From Pseudomonas sp. GM21 (GTDB lineage: Bacteria; Pseudomonadota; Gammaproteobacteria; Pseudomonadales; Pseudomonadaceae): a DNA stretch of 64,000 nt. Under the pieces are notes generated by a model. That model searched no databases. It was not told where the DNA came from and saw nothing but the letters and a program-made list of their open reading frames with translations. This document shows, one piece after another, positions 49,580 to 59,336 of the stretch. How positions within the stretch are numbered: the first letter of the stretch is position 1; each line of letters opens with the position of its first letter. The DNA is taken from the NCBI RefSeq assembly GCF_000282215.1, contig NZ_AKJS01000080.1, forward strand, positions 1 to 64,000, read 5' to 3'. Position numbers and translations under genes: made by a program.

Positions 49580-50379
49580 CACTGCGCTCTCAACAGTTGG
49601 CGCACCTTGCTCGAAGCGGCACGGTTGCTTGCACCCAAGCGACTGCTCAGATCGTGACCGTGGGCCGCCACATCGCCAATCGCCTGATTCAGGCATTCAG
49701 CCACCCGCGCCAGATCGGCTACCGTCGGCTGCTCAATCTGTTCCACCGACAGGGTTTCCCACAACAGACCGAGACTGGCGTAGCTGTCGATGTCATAGGC
49801 CATCGGCGGCACGCTGGCGGCCAGCGCTTCAAGTTCTTCAATGCTGCGCAAGGTCACCCGCGCCGCCGAAGCCTTGCCCATCGCATGCACCATCACTCCC
49901 GGATCTCGCAGGGCGATCAACCGATTGGCTTGATAACCATGAGCCAGAAATGCCCCCGACATCGCCTTGCCCACCAGCAAACCAATCACCGCATGACCGG
50001 CCAAACGGGCACGGGCATAACTGTCTGCGGCCCCGGCCAATGCCTGGTGAATGCCGAGGGCTTCTTCGCGTCGGCCATAAGCCTGACTCGGCACATCGAC
50101 GATGGCGATCAAGGCGCGCTTGTGCGGTTTATCCACATCAGCGGCGATCGCGTCATCCACCGCTTTCGCCAAGCCCCAACCTTCCAGCAAACCGACTTCA
50201 CCGTTACGCGCACGGACAAAACGGTTGTCCGGATCAGCCACCACTGCGATAAACCGGACAGGCTGATCACCCAGCACGCCATCGGCCACCTTCAATGAAG
50301 CCGGCAAACCTTCGACCAGCTTGGCCCCTGTGCTCAGGGCATTGAACCAGTTCAAACCTCTTAGCGAATAGGTGCTCAT
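49576..50379 (-). CDS. mdcE: Malonate decarboxylase gamma subunit (MdcE)
   Basis: A 267-residue crotonase-like carboxyltransferase subunit that, with MdcD, decarboxylates the malonyl-carrier to acetyl-carrier. VDVP-type segment IAIVDVPSQAYGRREEALG and FLAHGYQANRLIALRDPGV match the biotin-independent gamma subunit. Its ATG overlaps the mdcD stop (ATGA). Confidence 0.94.
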   Translation of the reverse strand: MSTYSLRGLNWFNALSTGAKLVEGLPASLKVADGVLGDQPVRFIAVVADPDNRFVRARNGEVGLLEGWGLAKAVDDAIAADVDKPHKRALIAIVDVPSQAYGRREEALGIHQALAGAADSYARARLAGHAVIGLLVGKAMSGAFLAHGYQANRLIALRDPGVMVHAMGKASAARVTLRSIEELEALAASVPPMAYDIDSYASLGLLWETLSVEQIEQPTVADLARVAECLNQAIGDVAAHGHDLSSRLGASNRAASSKVRQLLRAQW

Positions 50380-51227
50380 GAGCGCGCTCCCTGGTACAGA
50401 TCGCGAACCGTCGCCGGTTCGATTTGTGGTGTGGCGTCCAGACGCGCCAACCGTTGCAGGAACAGACCCGCCTGACGGCTACGTTGTTGCGCGGGCAAAC
50501 CTAGTTGCAGCAGTTCATTGACCTGCTGCTGAATCTGCGCGACTTCATCGGCGACATAACGATCCACCAATCCGCTGGCGAAACGCTGTTCGCCACCGGT
50601 CAGGCTCCAGATGAAAGGGCGGTCGCGGGAGTCGTATTCTTCAAGGCCCGCTTCCTGTTCGATGACTTGCGGGCCGTTCAGGCCAAGTCGCGCTTCCTGG
50701 GTCACCAGCAAATAGCTGCACAATCCGGCAGCAATCGACATCCCGCCAAAGCAGCCGACGCTGCCGGCCACCACACCAATTACCGGTTGGTATTGGCGCA
50801 GGTCGACAATCGCCGCGTGGATATCGGCAATCGCTGCCAGTCCGAGGTTGGCTTCCTGCAAACGCACGCCGCCGGTTTCCAGCAGCAGCACGGCGCGGGT
50901 TGGAATGCCGTTGCGGTTGTCTTCTGCGGCCAGTTCCAGCGCACCGGCAATCTTCGCCCCGCCGACTTCACCGAGGCTGCCACCTTGGAATGCGCCTTCG
51001 ATAGCCGCGATCACCACCGGCAATCCACCGATGCTGCCCTTGGCGATCACCACGCCGTCATCGGCTTGCGGCACCACGCCCTGGCGCTCCAGCCACGGCG
51101 ACATGACGCGTTGAAACGGGTCGAGCAATTCGCGGAAGGTGCCGGGGTCGAGCAAGGCTTTCGCTCGTTGCCGGGCGCCGAGTTCGATGAAGCTGTGTTT
51201 GTTAAGAAGTTGTGCGCTGTCAGTCAT
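50376..51227 (-). CDS. mdcD: Malonate decarboxylase beta subunit (MdcD)
   Basis: A 283-residue carboxyltransferase-family subunit. It has AGSVGCFGGMSIAAGL, the oxyanion-hole glycines of the crotonase fold, and LLLETGGVRLQEANLGL. It pairs with MdcE. I use ATG 51227 (MTDSAQLLNKHSFIEL); the frame extends upstream into mdcC only as overlap. It overlaps the mdcC stop by eight bases. Confidence 0.94.
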   Translation of the reverse strand: MTDSAQLLNKHSFIELGARQRAKALLDPGTFRELLDPFQRVMSPWLERQGVVPQADDGVVIAKGSIGGLPVVIAAIEGAFQGGSLGEVGGAKIAGALELAAEDNRNGIPTRAVLLLETGGVRLQEANLGLAAIADIHAAIVDLRQYQPVIGVVAGSVGCFGGMSIAAGLCSYLLVTQEARLGLNGPQVIEQEAGLEEYDSRDRPFIWSLTGGEQRFASGLVDRYVADEVAQIQQQVNELLQLGLPAQQRSRQAGLFLQRLARLDATPQIEPATVRDLYQGARS

Positions 51228-51519
51228 GGCTGATCTCCTCAAAGCCTTGTTCCAGACGCAAGCGCACCACGCCCGGTGTCGCGCCGAAATCGTGGATATC
51301 GATGGCCATCGCCGGCGGTGTCTGACCGTCGAACATCCGCGTGAACAGATGCTGCCAGCGCTGTTGCGCGCCATTGACCGAAGTCTGCACGTTGATGGTC
51401 AGCTTGCCGGCCTGACCTGGTTCGATCAGCACTTCCAGATCGCCGGAGCCGACACAACCCACCAGCGTGCGACCGCGTGGCGGCTGCCCGGCGGGGAATT
51501 CAAAGGATAAGGTTTCCAT
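51220..51519 (-). CDS. mdcC: Malonate decarboxylase acyl carrier protein (MdcC)
   Basis: A 99-residue delta subunit. The prosthetic group (2'-(5''-phosphoribosyl)-3'-dephospho-CoA) attaches to a serine, here Ser25 in GCVGSGDLEVL, the same position as in Klebsiella MdcC. GGGAG lies seven bases before ATG 51519. The ATG shares a base with the mdcB stop. Confidence 0.94.
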   Translation of the reverse strand: METLSFEFPAGQPPRGRTLVGCVGSGDLEVLIEPGQAGKLTINVQTSVNGAQQRWQHLFTRMFDGQTPPAMAIDIHDFGATPGVVRLRLEQGFEEISHD

Positions 51520-52382
51520 CAAAATACTCCCAGGATGAGCCCATCGCCCGACTCGATACGGTCAATAAACAGGCAGGTTGCGAGCAAGTCGGCAGCACCA
51601 CCGGGCGAGGCATTCAACGCGATTAATTGTTCATCCAGTTCATGCAAACGGCGGCGACCGGCAAGGCTGGCGCTGCCGCCTGCATCGAGCACGGCCTGGG
51701 CGCCAAGTTGCATGGTGCGCAGGCCGTCTTCGCCGGCGCGGTAGAGCACGCAGGTGTCGGCCAGTCGGGTCATGATCGCCAGCAAGGCATCGAGCCGGGC
51801 GTTCTGCTCTCCGTGGCCGGCGGCGCGGCTGCGTTTGAGTTGCGGCAATGCCCGTTGCACCACAGAAGGAAAACCCAGCTGTGCTTCTTCACGGGCACCT
51901 CGGGCGCCGTAGCGCTGGGCGACTTGGGCGCCGTGGCTGAGGGGACGGGGTGCGTAACGGTCGTCGAGCAACGCCAGGCGTGCGGCGCGCAAGGTGATGG
52001 AACCGGCCGGCTCAAGCGCCGCGGCAGTGACCAACAGGCCCAAGGCCCAGATCGCCCCGCGATGGGTATTCACACCTCCCGTGGTGGCGAGCATCGCTTG
52101 CTCCCCTTCCCGGCCAATCCGCCCCACCGCTTCGCGCAGCGGCAAACCGATTTCGCCACATTCGATAGCGGCTTCGGCCATTTCCTTGAACGCGGACCAG
52201 AGTGACAACGCCGAAGCGTGCATCAACCCCAGGTGCAAATCGGTGTGGGCGCCGTTGCCACGACGGTCGACCAGCGCCGGTTTCGGCGACAGGTCCGCTT
52301 CGTCGATCAGCGCGTCCACCGCCAAATCGGCTAGCCGTTCCGCCAGGCTCAAGGTTGTGGGTTGCAGGTTGAGTGCGTGCAT
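51519..52382 (-). CDS. mdcB: Triphosphoribosyl-dephospho-CoA synthase (MdcB)
   Basis: A 287-residue CitG-family enzyme that makes the prosthetic-group precursor from ATP and dephospho-CoA. CitG-type motifs: [32 protein letters not shown] and [15 protein letters not shown] lies before ATG 52382, and its A/T overlaps the mdcA stop by one base. The upstream in-frame start at 52430 lies inside mdcA and is unlikely. Confidence 0.94.
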   Translation of the reverse strand: MHALNLQPTTLSLAERLADLAVDALIDEADLSPKPALVDRRGNGAHTDLHLGLMHASALSLWSAFKEMAEAAIECGEIGLPLREAVGRIGREGEQAMLATTGGVNTHRGAIWALGLLVTAAALEPAGSITLRAARLALLDDRYAPRPLSHGAQVAQRYGARGAREEAQLGFPSVVQRALPQLKRSRAAGHGEQNARLDALLAIMTRLADTCVLYRAGEDGLRTMQLGAQAVLDAGGSASLAGRRRLHELDEQLIALNASPGGAADLLATCLFIDRIESGDGLILGVF

Positions 52383-54052
52383 TACCAGCTCCTGAACTTG
52401 GCGGGCGGGTTGTAGAGGCCACCGGACCACTCGACCAGATCCGCCACGCTTTTCGCTGCGAGCAGTTCGCGGGTGGCGTCGGTGCGGCGGATGCCGAGGT
52501 CTTCGGGCAAGGCAATCAACCCTTCGCGGCGCATGCGTGCGGTGTCTTTCGGGTTGTGGCGCAGGCCAATGGCGGTCACCCCGGCGACGGCGGCAATCAT
52601 CGCCTGGCGTTCTTCCAGCGAGCGCGCCTTGTACAAATAGGCGATACCTTCTTCGGTCAGCAGGTGGGTGACGTCGTCGCCGTAGACCATGATCGGCGCC
52701 AGCGGCATGCCGCTTTTCTTCGCCACGTCGATGGCGTCGAGGGTTTCGACGAAGGTCGGTTTGCCGCCCTCCTGGAAGGTCTCGACCATTTGCACCACGA
52801 GTTTTTTGCCGCGTTCGAGCAAGGCTTCAGGCGCATCGTCGTGGCGCATGTCGAGCCAGGCCGGCGTGCCGTGACGGCGACCGCGCGGGTCGTGGCCCAT
52901 GTTCGGCGCACCACCAAATCCGGCGAGGCGTCCGCGGGTCACGGTGGAGGAATGACCGTCGCCGTCGACTTGCAGGGTCGCGCCGATGAACAGGTCCACT
53001 GCGTACTGTCCGGCCAGTTGGCAGAACATCCGGTTGGAACGCAGCGAGCCGTCGCGGCCGGTGAAGAACACGTCCGGCCGTGCGGCAATGTAGTTTTCCA
53101 TACCCAGTTCGGTGCCGAAGCAATGCACGCTTTCGACCCAGCCGCTTTCAATCGCCGGGATCAAGGTCGGGTGCGGATTGAGCGTCCAGTTGCGGCAGAT
53201 TTTGCCTTTGAGTCCGAGGGATTCACCGTAGGTCGGCAGGATCAATTCGATGGCGGCAGTGTTGAAACCGATGCCGTGATTCAGCGACTGAACGTTGTGT
53301 TTTTCGTAGATGCCACGGATGGCCATCATCGCCATCAGCACGTGTACGGGCTTGATGTGCCGTGGGTCGCGGGTGAACAGCGGTTCGATGTAGAACGGCT
53401 TGTCCGCCACCACCACAAAATCGACCCAGGATGCGGGGATGTCGACGCGCGGCAAGTCGCTGACATCGTCGACCAACTGGTTGACCTGGACGATGACGAT
53501 GCCGTCACTGAACGCAGCCGGTTCGATCAAAGCTGGAGTGTCTTCAGTGCTGGGGCCGGTGTAGATGTTACCGGCGCGGTCAGCCATGAAACCGGCAGAA
53601 AGCACGACGTTGGGAATCAGGTCGACCACCAGTCGCGCATAGAGCTCGATGTAGGTGTGAATCGCGCCGATTTCCAGCAGGCCGTCTTCCAGCAACTGGC
53701 TGATACGCAGGCTTTGTGTGCCGGCAAAGGAGAAATCGAGCTTGCGGGCGATGCCGCGTTCGAACAGGTCCAGATGCTCGGCACGGCCGACGCTGGGCAT
53801 GATCATATGCAGGTCATGCAGCTTGGCGGGATCAGCCTTGACCAGTGAGCGGGACAGGAAATCCGCCTGCTTCTGATTATTACCCTCCAGCACCACGCGG
53901 TCGCCGGGCAGGATAAGCGCCTCCAGCGCCGCGACTATTTTGTCGGTGTGCAGGACTACGCCATCGGCGAAATGCTTGACCAACGCCAGACGCCGCTGCT
54001 TTTCGCTGCGCCGGCGCGTCCATCGCGAGTCGGGGGATATTGTTGTTGTCAT
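52382..54052 (-). CDS. mdcA: Malonate decarboxylase alpha subunit (MdcA)
   Basis: A 556-residue acyl carrier transferase that swaps malonate for acetate on the carrier subunit. Segments such as [36 protein letters not shown] and [20 protein letters not shown] are characteristic. GGAG lies six bases before ATG 54052. It is the first gene of the nine-gene mdcABCDEGH-madLM run, and most junctions overlap by 1-8 bases. Confidence 0.95.
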   Translation of the reverse strand: MTTTISPDSRWTRRRSEKQRRLALVKHFADGVVLHTDKIVAALEALILPGDRVVLEGNNQKQADFLSRSLVKADPAKLHDLHMIMPSVGRAEHLDLFERGIARKLDFSFAGTQSLRISQLLEDGLLEIGAIHTYIELYARLVVDLIPNVVLSAGFMADRAGNIYTGPSTEDTPALIEPAAFSDGIVIVQVNQLVDDVSDLPRVDIPASWVDFVVVADKPFYIEPLFTRDPRHIKPVHVLMAMMAIRGIYEKHNVQSLNHGIGFNTAAIELILPTYGESLGLKGKICRNWTLNPHPTLIPAIESGWVESVHCFGTELGMENYIAARPDVFFTGRDGSLRSNRMFCQLAGQYAVDLFIGATLQVDGDGHSSTVTRGRLAGFGGAPNMGHDPRGRRHGTPAWLDMRHDDAPEALLERGKKLVVQMVETFQEGGKPTFVETLDAIDVAKKSGMPLAPIMVYGDDVTHLLTEEGIAYLYKARSLEERQAMIAAVAGVTAIGLRHNPKDTARMRREGLIALPEDLGIRRTDATRELLAAKSVADLVEWSGGLYNPPAKFRSW

Positions 54053-54181
54053 GACCACTCCACGGGTTCGCTTTCGTGGAAGTCACCTTAGGAGTGTTGG
54101 GTGGGGGCATCAATCAAGCTGAGCGGTGGATCGTTACGGTCAGGGTAATGGTTGGTTGGAGATATCTGTTGCCTGGACTGG

Positions 54182-54262
54182 CGCCTTCGCGAGCAAGCCC
54201 GCTCCCACATTGGATCGGCGTACACAGATCAAATGTGGGAGCGGGCTTGCTCGCGAAGGGGC
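54182..54262. repeat. REP pair upstream of mdcA
   Basis: Copies ttcgcgagcaagcccgctcc and tgtgggagcgggcttgctcg face each other, at the junction between the malonate operon and the accessory region. Confidence 0.88.
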
Positions 54263-54281
54263 CGGAAAAATCACCGCAGTT

Positions 54282-54713
54282 TCAACATTTCAACCCAGTC
54301 ATCAGCTGCTGCACACGAACCAGCAACTGCTCAGCGCTTTCCAACAACTGCGCCAACAACGCCGGATCTTCATCCATGTAGCCCTCGTACTCCGCCAGGT
54401 TTCGTCGCTCATGGCACAGCGCGAATAACCGAACCTGCACTTTGCCAATATCAGCGGTATGAACCGGGCATTGAAACACCAGGTATCTCTTGTCTGAACG
54501 GTAACCACACAAGCGAAGAGCCGTCAGAGCCAAGGCATGGGCAGCGTTGTAAGCCAGGTCAAAACGGCTTGCGAAGGAAAGCGAAGACGTTTGCGCATCT
54601 TTCAATCGATCCACCGCGGAACGCATCAGTCCTTCGCATTCCTTGCGATCCGGCGGCTCGGCTTTCAGTCCACCGCTACGTATCAGGTTCTCCAGATTCT
54701 CGTTGCTGCCCAT
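54282..54713 (-). CDS. HEPN-domain protein, likely toxin of a HEPN/MNT pair
   Basis: A 143-residue all-helical protein. RFDLAYNAAHALALTALRLCGYR (quoted parts: RFDLAYNAAHALALTAL and GYR) is a typical HEPN core, followed by the HERRNLAEYEGY motif at 101-112, the Arg/Asn/Glu segment in place of the usual RxxxxH. HEPN toxins of this kind are RNases kept inactive by the partner nucleotidyltransferase. The gene overlaps the antitoxin gene by 38 bases, and GSNEN at its start lies inside it. Target unknown. Confidence 0.8.
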   Translation of the reverse strand: MGSNENLENLIRSGGLKAEPPDRKECEGLMRSAVDRLKDAQTSSLSFASRFDLAYNAAHALALTALRLCGYRSDKRYLVFQCPVHTADIGKVQVRLFALCHERRNLAEYEGYMDEDPALLAQLLESAEQLLVRVQQLMTGLKC

Positions 54714-55305
54714 CCTTGGACTCCAAAGGGTTTCCCCCCATCAGGTTGATCTTGTCCTGCTGCGCCACCCGCACGACAAAGCTGTTTTCAGCCGCCAGTT
54801 TTGCGGCCCAGTCGTCGGGGGTGTAGAGCGTCGGGTTGAGGACGCGGCCCATCTGCTCTTCCAGAGGCATGAGCCGTTCCATCACGTCACTGTAGTGGAG
54901 GCTTTCGCCGATCAGCATGAGATCAATGTCACTGGATGCGTTTGCCGAATCCTTGGCGATGGAGCCGTACACAAATGCCCAGGTGATCTGTTCGGCAAAG
55001 GGTTGCAGCGCTTGGCGCAAAGGCTCGGCAATACCGAACGTCTTGCGGGCTATGCCCAACAGTTCGGCATAGATCGGGCATTGCGGATTGGCTTGATAGT
55101 GGGTCTGGTTGCCCTGACGGCTAAGGGTCAGCACGCCGGCCTGATGCAACCGATCCAGCTCGCGCATGAGGCTGCCTTTACCGACTTGAGCCCAGCGGGC
55201 GATCTCGTTGGCGTAAAAACTGCGGTCGGGTTTGCCGAACAACAAGCCCAGCACTTTTTGCTGAGTTGTCGTGAACAGGGCTTCGCTGAGGGAAAGGTTT
55301 TTCAC
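54676..55305 (-). CDS. Winged-helix/MNT nucleotidyltransferase, likely antitoxin
   Basis: A 209-residue protein. Residues about 10-75 are a winged helix (TTTQQKVLGLLFGKPDRSFY, then VGKGSLMRELDRLHQAGVLT). Residues about 95-180 are a minimal nucleotidyltransferase: FVYGSIAKDSANASSDIDLM with the GS and DxD residues (Gly114-Ser115, Asp126, Asp128). In HEPN/MNT systems the MNT partner modifies or shields the HEPN toxin. The winged helix may also bind the operator at 55322. The start is GTG 55305; no clear RBS is seen. Confidence 0.85.
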   Translation of the reverse strand: MKNLSLSEALFTTTQQKVLGLLFGKPDRSFYANEIARWAQVGKGSLMRELDRLHQAGVLTLSRQGNQTHYQANPQCPIYAELLGIARKTFGIAEPLRQALQPFAEQITWAFVYGSIAKDSANASSDIDLMLIGESLHYSDVMERLMPLEEQMGRVLNPTLYTPDDWAAKLAAENSFVVRVAQQDKINLMGGNPLESKDGQQRESGEPDT

Positions 55306-55321
55306 AGTGGCAACCGATGAG

Positions 55322-55384
55322 TCCCAAAAAGGGAACGATAGGTCCCTTTTTGGGAATCTTCAACCTGGGCTGGTCGATTGAGGT
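55322..55384 (-). promoter_or_regulatory. Promoter and perfect operator repeat of the HEPN/MNT pair
   Basis: Two 13-nt arms, tcccaaaaaggga (55322-55334) and tccctttttggga (55343-55355), are exact reverse complements with an 8-nt spacer; each arm is itself partly symmetric. On the minus strand TTGAAG and TATCGT, 17 nt apart, make a plausible promoter whose -10 lies between the arms. The inner edge is 17 bp from the antitoxin start. Confidence 0.72.
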
Positions 55385-55504
55385 TTTGTGTTTAAAAGTT
55401 TGTAAGCAGGAAGGGCGTGAGGCTACGCATTCTGGCCGCGATGCTTACAGCAATGCCGGAAGCCGCTGACTGGTGGGGTTTTGCGCTGGGCTTTATCGTT
55501 TGTG

Positions 55505-55735
55505 GGTCGCTGACAATTCAGCGACCGGGGCTGGAAACCCCATGAGTACGGGACGCAAAAGCGTCCTTCATAACGTATGCTTGCGCACCTTCAAAGTGTG
55601 CACTCCGTTATGGCGGCTGTGCGCGGAAGACCTTAGGGTCTGCCGGGCCGTACCCCGGGTTTCCAACCGCGTACAGCTGCCACCATTCGCTTGGAAACCG
55701 AATGGGTCAGCTTCACCCTTGTACGGAGAGTCACC
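55505..55735 (+). ncRNA. Structured 5' leader, copy B (candidate cis-regulatory RNA)
   Basis: Helices by eye: hairpin 1 at 55505-55526 (ggtcgctga..tcagcgacc), hairpin 2 (ggggctggaaacccc), gggacgc-aaaa-gcgtcc, and a 15-bp stem joining 55612-55626 (ggcggctgtgcgcgg) to 55667-55681 (ccgcgtacagctgcc). Within it is agacc-ttag-ggtct (55628-55641). A last hairpin (attcg..cgaat) precedes the GGAG of the DUF6124 gene. Compared with copy A the stem keeps pairing through base changes. Hairpin 1 to main stem is 99 and 105 nt in the two copies. Confidence 0.7.
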
Positions 55736-56122
55736 ATGTTTAAAGCTACTCCCAACCCCCCGGAAACCGACACCGGTTCCGCCCCATCCCTCGAAGCCGA
55801 AAAACTCAAGGAAGCCGCCGACCGCGCGTTCTCCTATTACTTCCCCCCTGCTCGCGACAAACCACCGGGACGCCGTAACAAATCCCAGCTCTTCACTGTC
55901 TGCCCCGACATCGACGCCGAAGCCCTGCTGGCCAACGCCTCTGAAGACATGCTGTCGATCAGCGCGATTGCTGCCGATCTGGCAGACGATGTGGAAGGCT
56001 CTCGCCGCTCGGTCGCCTTGGCGATCAGCCGAATGGCGGATGGCGTTCAGTTGTTGGTGGAGCGGGCGTTGGACCATTACGAGGCGTTGCAGATGCAGCT
56101 GCGGACTCAGGCCAAGGTTTAG
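55736..56122 (+). CDS. DUF6124-type small protein
   Basis: A 128-residue soluble protein. It starts MFKATPNPPETDTG, typical of DUF6124 proteins common in Pseudomonas, followed by a helical part and then LFTVCPDIDAEALLANASED and a C-terminal helix (DGVQLLVERALDHYEALQMQ). Function unknown. GGAG precedes ATG 55736. Its last ~30 codons plus about 54 bp downstream are repeated at 62417-62559, beyond the VgrG cassette. It lies behind the structured leader. Confidence 0.82.
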   Translation: MFKATPNPPETDTGSAPSLEAEKLKEAADRAFSYYFPPARDKPPGRRNKSQLFTVCPDIDAEALLANASEDMLSISAIAADLADDVEGSRRSVALAISRMADGVQLLVERALDHYEALQMQLRTQAKV

Positions 56123-56176
56123 CCGTTAGATTTTTGGTGAATTGAAGGTCGCCATCGCGAGCAGGCTCGCTCTCAC
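56034..56176. repeat. Direct repeat, left copy, around the VgrG cassette
   Basis: 143 bp covering the last 29 codons of the DUF6124 gene, its stop, and downstream sequence into a REP half (gcgagcaggctcgctctcac). It matches 62417-62559 with no gap and six mismatches by my count. The cassette 56412-62308 lies between the two copies. Confidence 0.9.
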
Positions 56177-56411
56177 CGTTGAGCTTCAGCGGACACAATG
56201 TGTGTAAACGACTGGGCTCTATGTGGGTGCGAATCTGCTTGTGATCGCGTAAGTAAAAACGTAGCCGGCTCAACATTCAGAGCCCCGTCCTACGACGCTC
56301 AAAGAACCGTCTTACATTTTTTCTTCGGCACGATTGTTAGTTTTCCGGTCACTCGCATCCGCCTCACAAATGAGGATGTGAACACCTCAGCGGCCGTCGA
56401 AGGAACAAAGG
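56177..56411. other. Non-coding stretch before vgrG
   Basis: No convincing gene, hairpin terminator or repeat seen. It should hold the vgrG promoter; no clear hexamers stand out. Confidence 0.45.
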
Positions 56412-58485
56412 ATGTTTAACCACAGCCATGTCGCACGCTTCAATCTGACCATTCAGGATATGGAGCACGACCTTCAAGTCCTACAGTTCAAAGGCAAGGA
56501 AGCGATCAGCACACCCTATGCCTTCGAAGTGGTTCTGGTCAGCGAGAGGCCGAACATTGATCGAGAAAGCCTGCTGCATAAACAAGCGTTTCTTTCCTTC
56601 AGCGCTGGCAACGGCATTCACGGTCAAATACATCGCGTTGCCAAAGGCGATGCCGGTAAGCGTCTGACTCGTTACAGCGTGACACTCGTTCCTCGGGTGG
56701 CTTATCTGGTTCATCGCATCAATCAACGTATTTTTCAGCAATTGACCGTCCCGCAGATCATTGCGCAGGTGCTGGAGGAGCACGGCATCAATCGTGATCT
56801 TCACCTGTTTCAGTTGGGTACCACCTACCCGAAACGTGAATACTGCGTGCAGTACAACGAGTCAGATTTGCACCTCATTCAACGCCTCTGCCAAGAGGAG
56901 GGTATTCATTACCACTTCAGGCACAGTCGCGAAAAACACTTGATGGTCTTTGGCGATGACCAAACAGTGTTCCCCAAACTTGACCGGCCAACGCCCTACA
57001 AGCAGGACAGCGGCATGGTGGCCGAGGGGCCGGTGATCAAGCATTTTCAAGACCGGCTCGAAGCACGGCCCAGTCGTACCACCCGCCGTGACTACGATTT
57101 TGAAAAGTCCCGCATTCTGCTGGAGTCTGACTACCAACCTGACGCCCATCTCGCACAGCCAGACCTGGAAGACTACGACTACCCTGGCCGTTTTATCTTG
57201 CGAGAGCGGGGAAAACTGCTGAGTAAGCGCGCGCTGGAGCGCCATCGTTCCGACTACCTGCTAGTGGAGGGCAATAGCGATCAGCCAATGTTGGTGTCGG
57301 GCCACTTTCTGCAAATGTCGGAACATCCATGCACTGAGTGGAACGATCTTTGGCTGCTGACAGAAGTTCGCCACGAATGTAAACAACCGCAGGTGCTTGA
57401 AGAAAACACCACCAGCGGCGCTTCAGGCCATGAGAATGAACTTGTTCAAGGTTATCGAAACCAGTTTGTCGCCGCGCCGTGGGATGTTTTCTACCGTCCG
57501 CCACACGATTACGAAAAGCCGCGAATGCAGGGCAATCAGACCGCCATGGTCACCGGCCCCAAAGGCGAAGAAATCCACTGCGACCAATATGGTCGGGTCA
57601 AGGTCCAGTTTTTCTGGGACCGCGAAGGTCACCACGACGGTAAAAGTAGTTGCTGGCTACGGGTGGCCTCCAATTGGGCTGGACAACACCCATGGCAGCA
57701 TCACCATCCCGAGAGTGGGTATGGAAGTGCTGGTCAGTTTCCTCGAAGGTGACCCCGATCAACCGCTGATAAGTGCGTGTCTGGCCAACAGCGCCAACCC
57801 GGTGCCTTACAAACTGCCCGAACACAAAACCCGTAGCGTGTTTCGCTCACGCAGTTCGCCGCACAGCAGCGGATTCAACGAATTGCACCTGGAAGACCGC
57901 ACCGGCCGGGAGTTGATCTACCTGCGCACCCAACGCGACATGGAGCAGAAGATCGAAAACGACAGCCGCTTGGAGGTCGGCAACGAGCGTAGGGAAACCA
58001 TCAAAGGCAACAGCATCAGCGTACTCGAGGCCGAGGAGCATCGAACCATCACCGCCGACCGCAGAGTCCAGTTAAAGGCCAATGACTTCCTGCATGTCGC
58101 CCGCAACAGTCATACCAAAGTGGATCAAACGCTGGTGATCGAAGCAGGCCAGCAAGTCCACATCAAGGCCGGTGCGCATATTGTCCTGGATGCAGGGGCA
58201 AGCATCAGCCTGCGTGCAGGTGGCGAGCATTTCGTGGTCGGCCACGGCGGGATTTTCGGCAGTAGCGAATATCAGGTCGGCGGTGCTCCAATCGTAAGCT
58301 CAGCCGCCTCGATATCCCTGCCAGGGTCAATTGACACCTTGCTGACGCCACCGGAACTGCCCCCGATGATCGCGCCAAGCCAACGTGCGCTAATGGCAGC
58401 CAGCAGCGCGATGGGTTCGGATTTCTGTCCGATTTGCGAGGCTTGCCGCGACGGCGTCTGCCTGACGCAAGGAGTCGCCGCATGA
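56412..58485 (+). pseudogene. vgrG: Type VI secretion spike protein VgrG, frameshifted
   Basis: The reading frame from ATG 56412 carries the gp27-like domain and gp5-like OB fold up to [20 protein letters not shown] and [10 protein letters not shown], then leaves frame. The +1 frame continues with [20 protein letters not shown] and the C-terminal beta-helix ([34 protein letters not shown]) to [12 protein letters not shown]. The break is at the CCC run 57689-57691, where one extra C explains the shift; the total of 2074 nt is 691 codons plus one base. AAGGA lies before the ATG. VgrG tips the injection tube; this copy would end at about residue 446 unless corrected. Confidence 0.88.
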
Positions 58486-59336
58486 CTGACTCATTACTGC
58501 GTCAATGGATAACCGAGCAACGACGCAATGGCCATGCCCTGTGTATCGTTTTGGATTCGGAGAACGAGCGCGACATCCGCCAGTCCCTTTTGAAGAGCTG
58601 CCAATTCGACCAATTCCTGAGTGTATACGGCAAGACGCCGGTCGCTGAGCTGGCCGACGCCGGACCGTTCATCTTCACGTTCGATCATGCCGACGACAGA
58701 CACATCGACGAATTGCTCACGCATCCGGAGCGTAACTGGGGCTGGTTCGCCAGCATTCAACAGGGCGACCTGCCCGCACTGGTCAAGCATTGGCAGGAGC
58801 GTCTGATTGTCGGCGTAGGCCCTAATCAATCGCTGTATCGCTTTCACGATAATCGGGTATTGGGCCGAGCACTTGCGCATCTACCTGTCGACGCCTATCC
58901 GGCCTATCTCGGGCCGGCGATCAGCGTGTGCCATTGGCAGGGGGCGCGTTGGGAAAGTACCGATAATCCAGCCCCCGGCACTTACCCGGTGCCGGATCAG
59001 CCGCTCTGGCACCAAGTCCCTTCAACCAATGAGCAGTCTGATCAGACTCGCATGACCAATGCCCATCGTTACCTGCTGGCGGAACATGTCCGGGCCTACG
59101 CCCAACTTGCCGAGCAACATGACCCCGATGCGTGGCTGCGCGACAGACTGGCGCAAGCAGCGGCATGGGGTTGGCTGGCGCCGGAGCAATTGGAGTTTCT
59201 GCTGACCCAGAGCTTGCAGGCGCCAGCCTATACACTGGCGCCGCACTGGCAGGTGCGGCCTGATGAAACCCCGCCCGAGCACTTCGAACGGGTGCATCAG
59301 GCAACGGCATTTTGGCAAGGAGAAGCCCCGCTATGA
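58482..59336 (+). CDS. DUF4123 type VI effector adaptor (Tap/TEC)
   Basis: A 284-residue protein. [13 protein letters not shown], then the DUF4123 core with [20 protein letters not shown] and [13 protein letters not shown]4123 proteins load a cognate effector onto VgrG. Its ATG overlaps the vgrG stop (ATGA), and its own stop overlaps the next start. The order VgrG - DUF4123 - effector is that of the V. cholerae TseL cluster. Confidence 0.9.
   Translation: MTDSLLRQWITEQRRNGHALCIVLDSENERDIRQSLLKSCQFDQFLSVYGKTPVAELADAGPFIFTFDHADDRHIDELLTHPERNWGWFASIQQGDLPALVKHWQERLIVGVGPNQSLYRFHDNRVLGRALAHLPVDAYPAYLGPAISVCHWQGARWESTDNPAPGTYPVPDQPLWHQVPSTNEQSDQTRMTNAHRYLLAEHVRAYAQLAEQHDPDAWLRDRLAQAAAWGWLAPEQLEFLLTQSLQAPAYTLAPHWQVRPDETPPEHFERVHQATAFWQGEAPL

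Noticed and set aside
56198..56419. A 73-codon gene before vgrG
   Set aside because: No RBS, runs into the vgrG start, composition not protein-like.
57689..57691. Programmed frameshifting in vgrG
   Set aside because: A CCC run alone is not a strong slippery site and no downstream pseudoknot stands out. VgrG genes are not known for recoding.
57397..58485. A separate gene for the second half of VgrG
   Set aside because: The first 90 codons of this frame are out-of-frame VgrG text; only the part after 57691 is VgrG-like, so a frameshift explains it better than a second gene.
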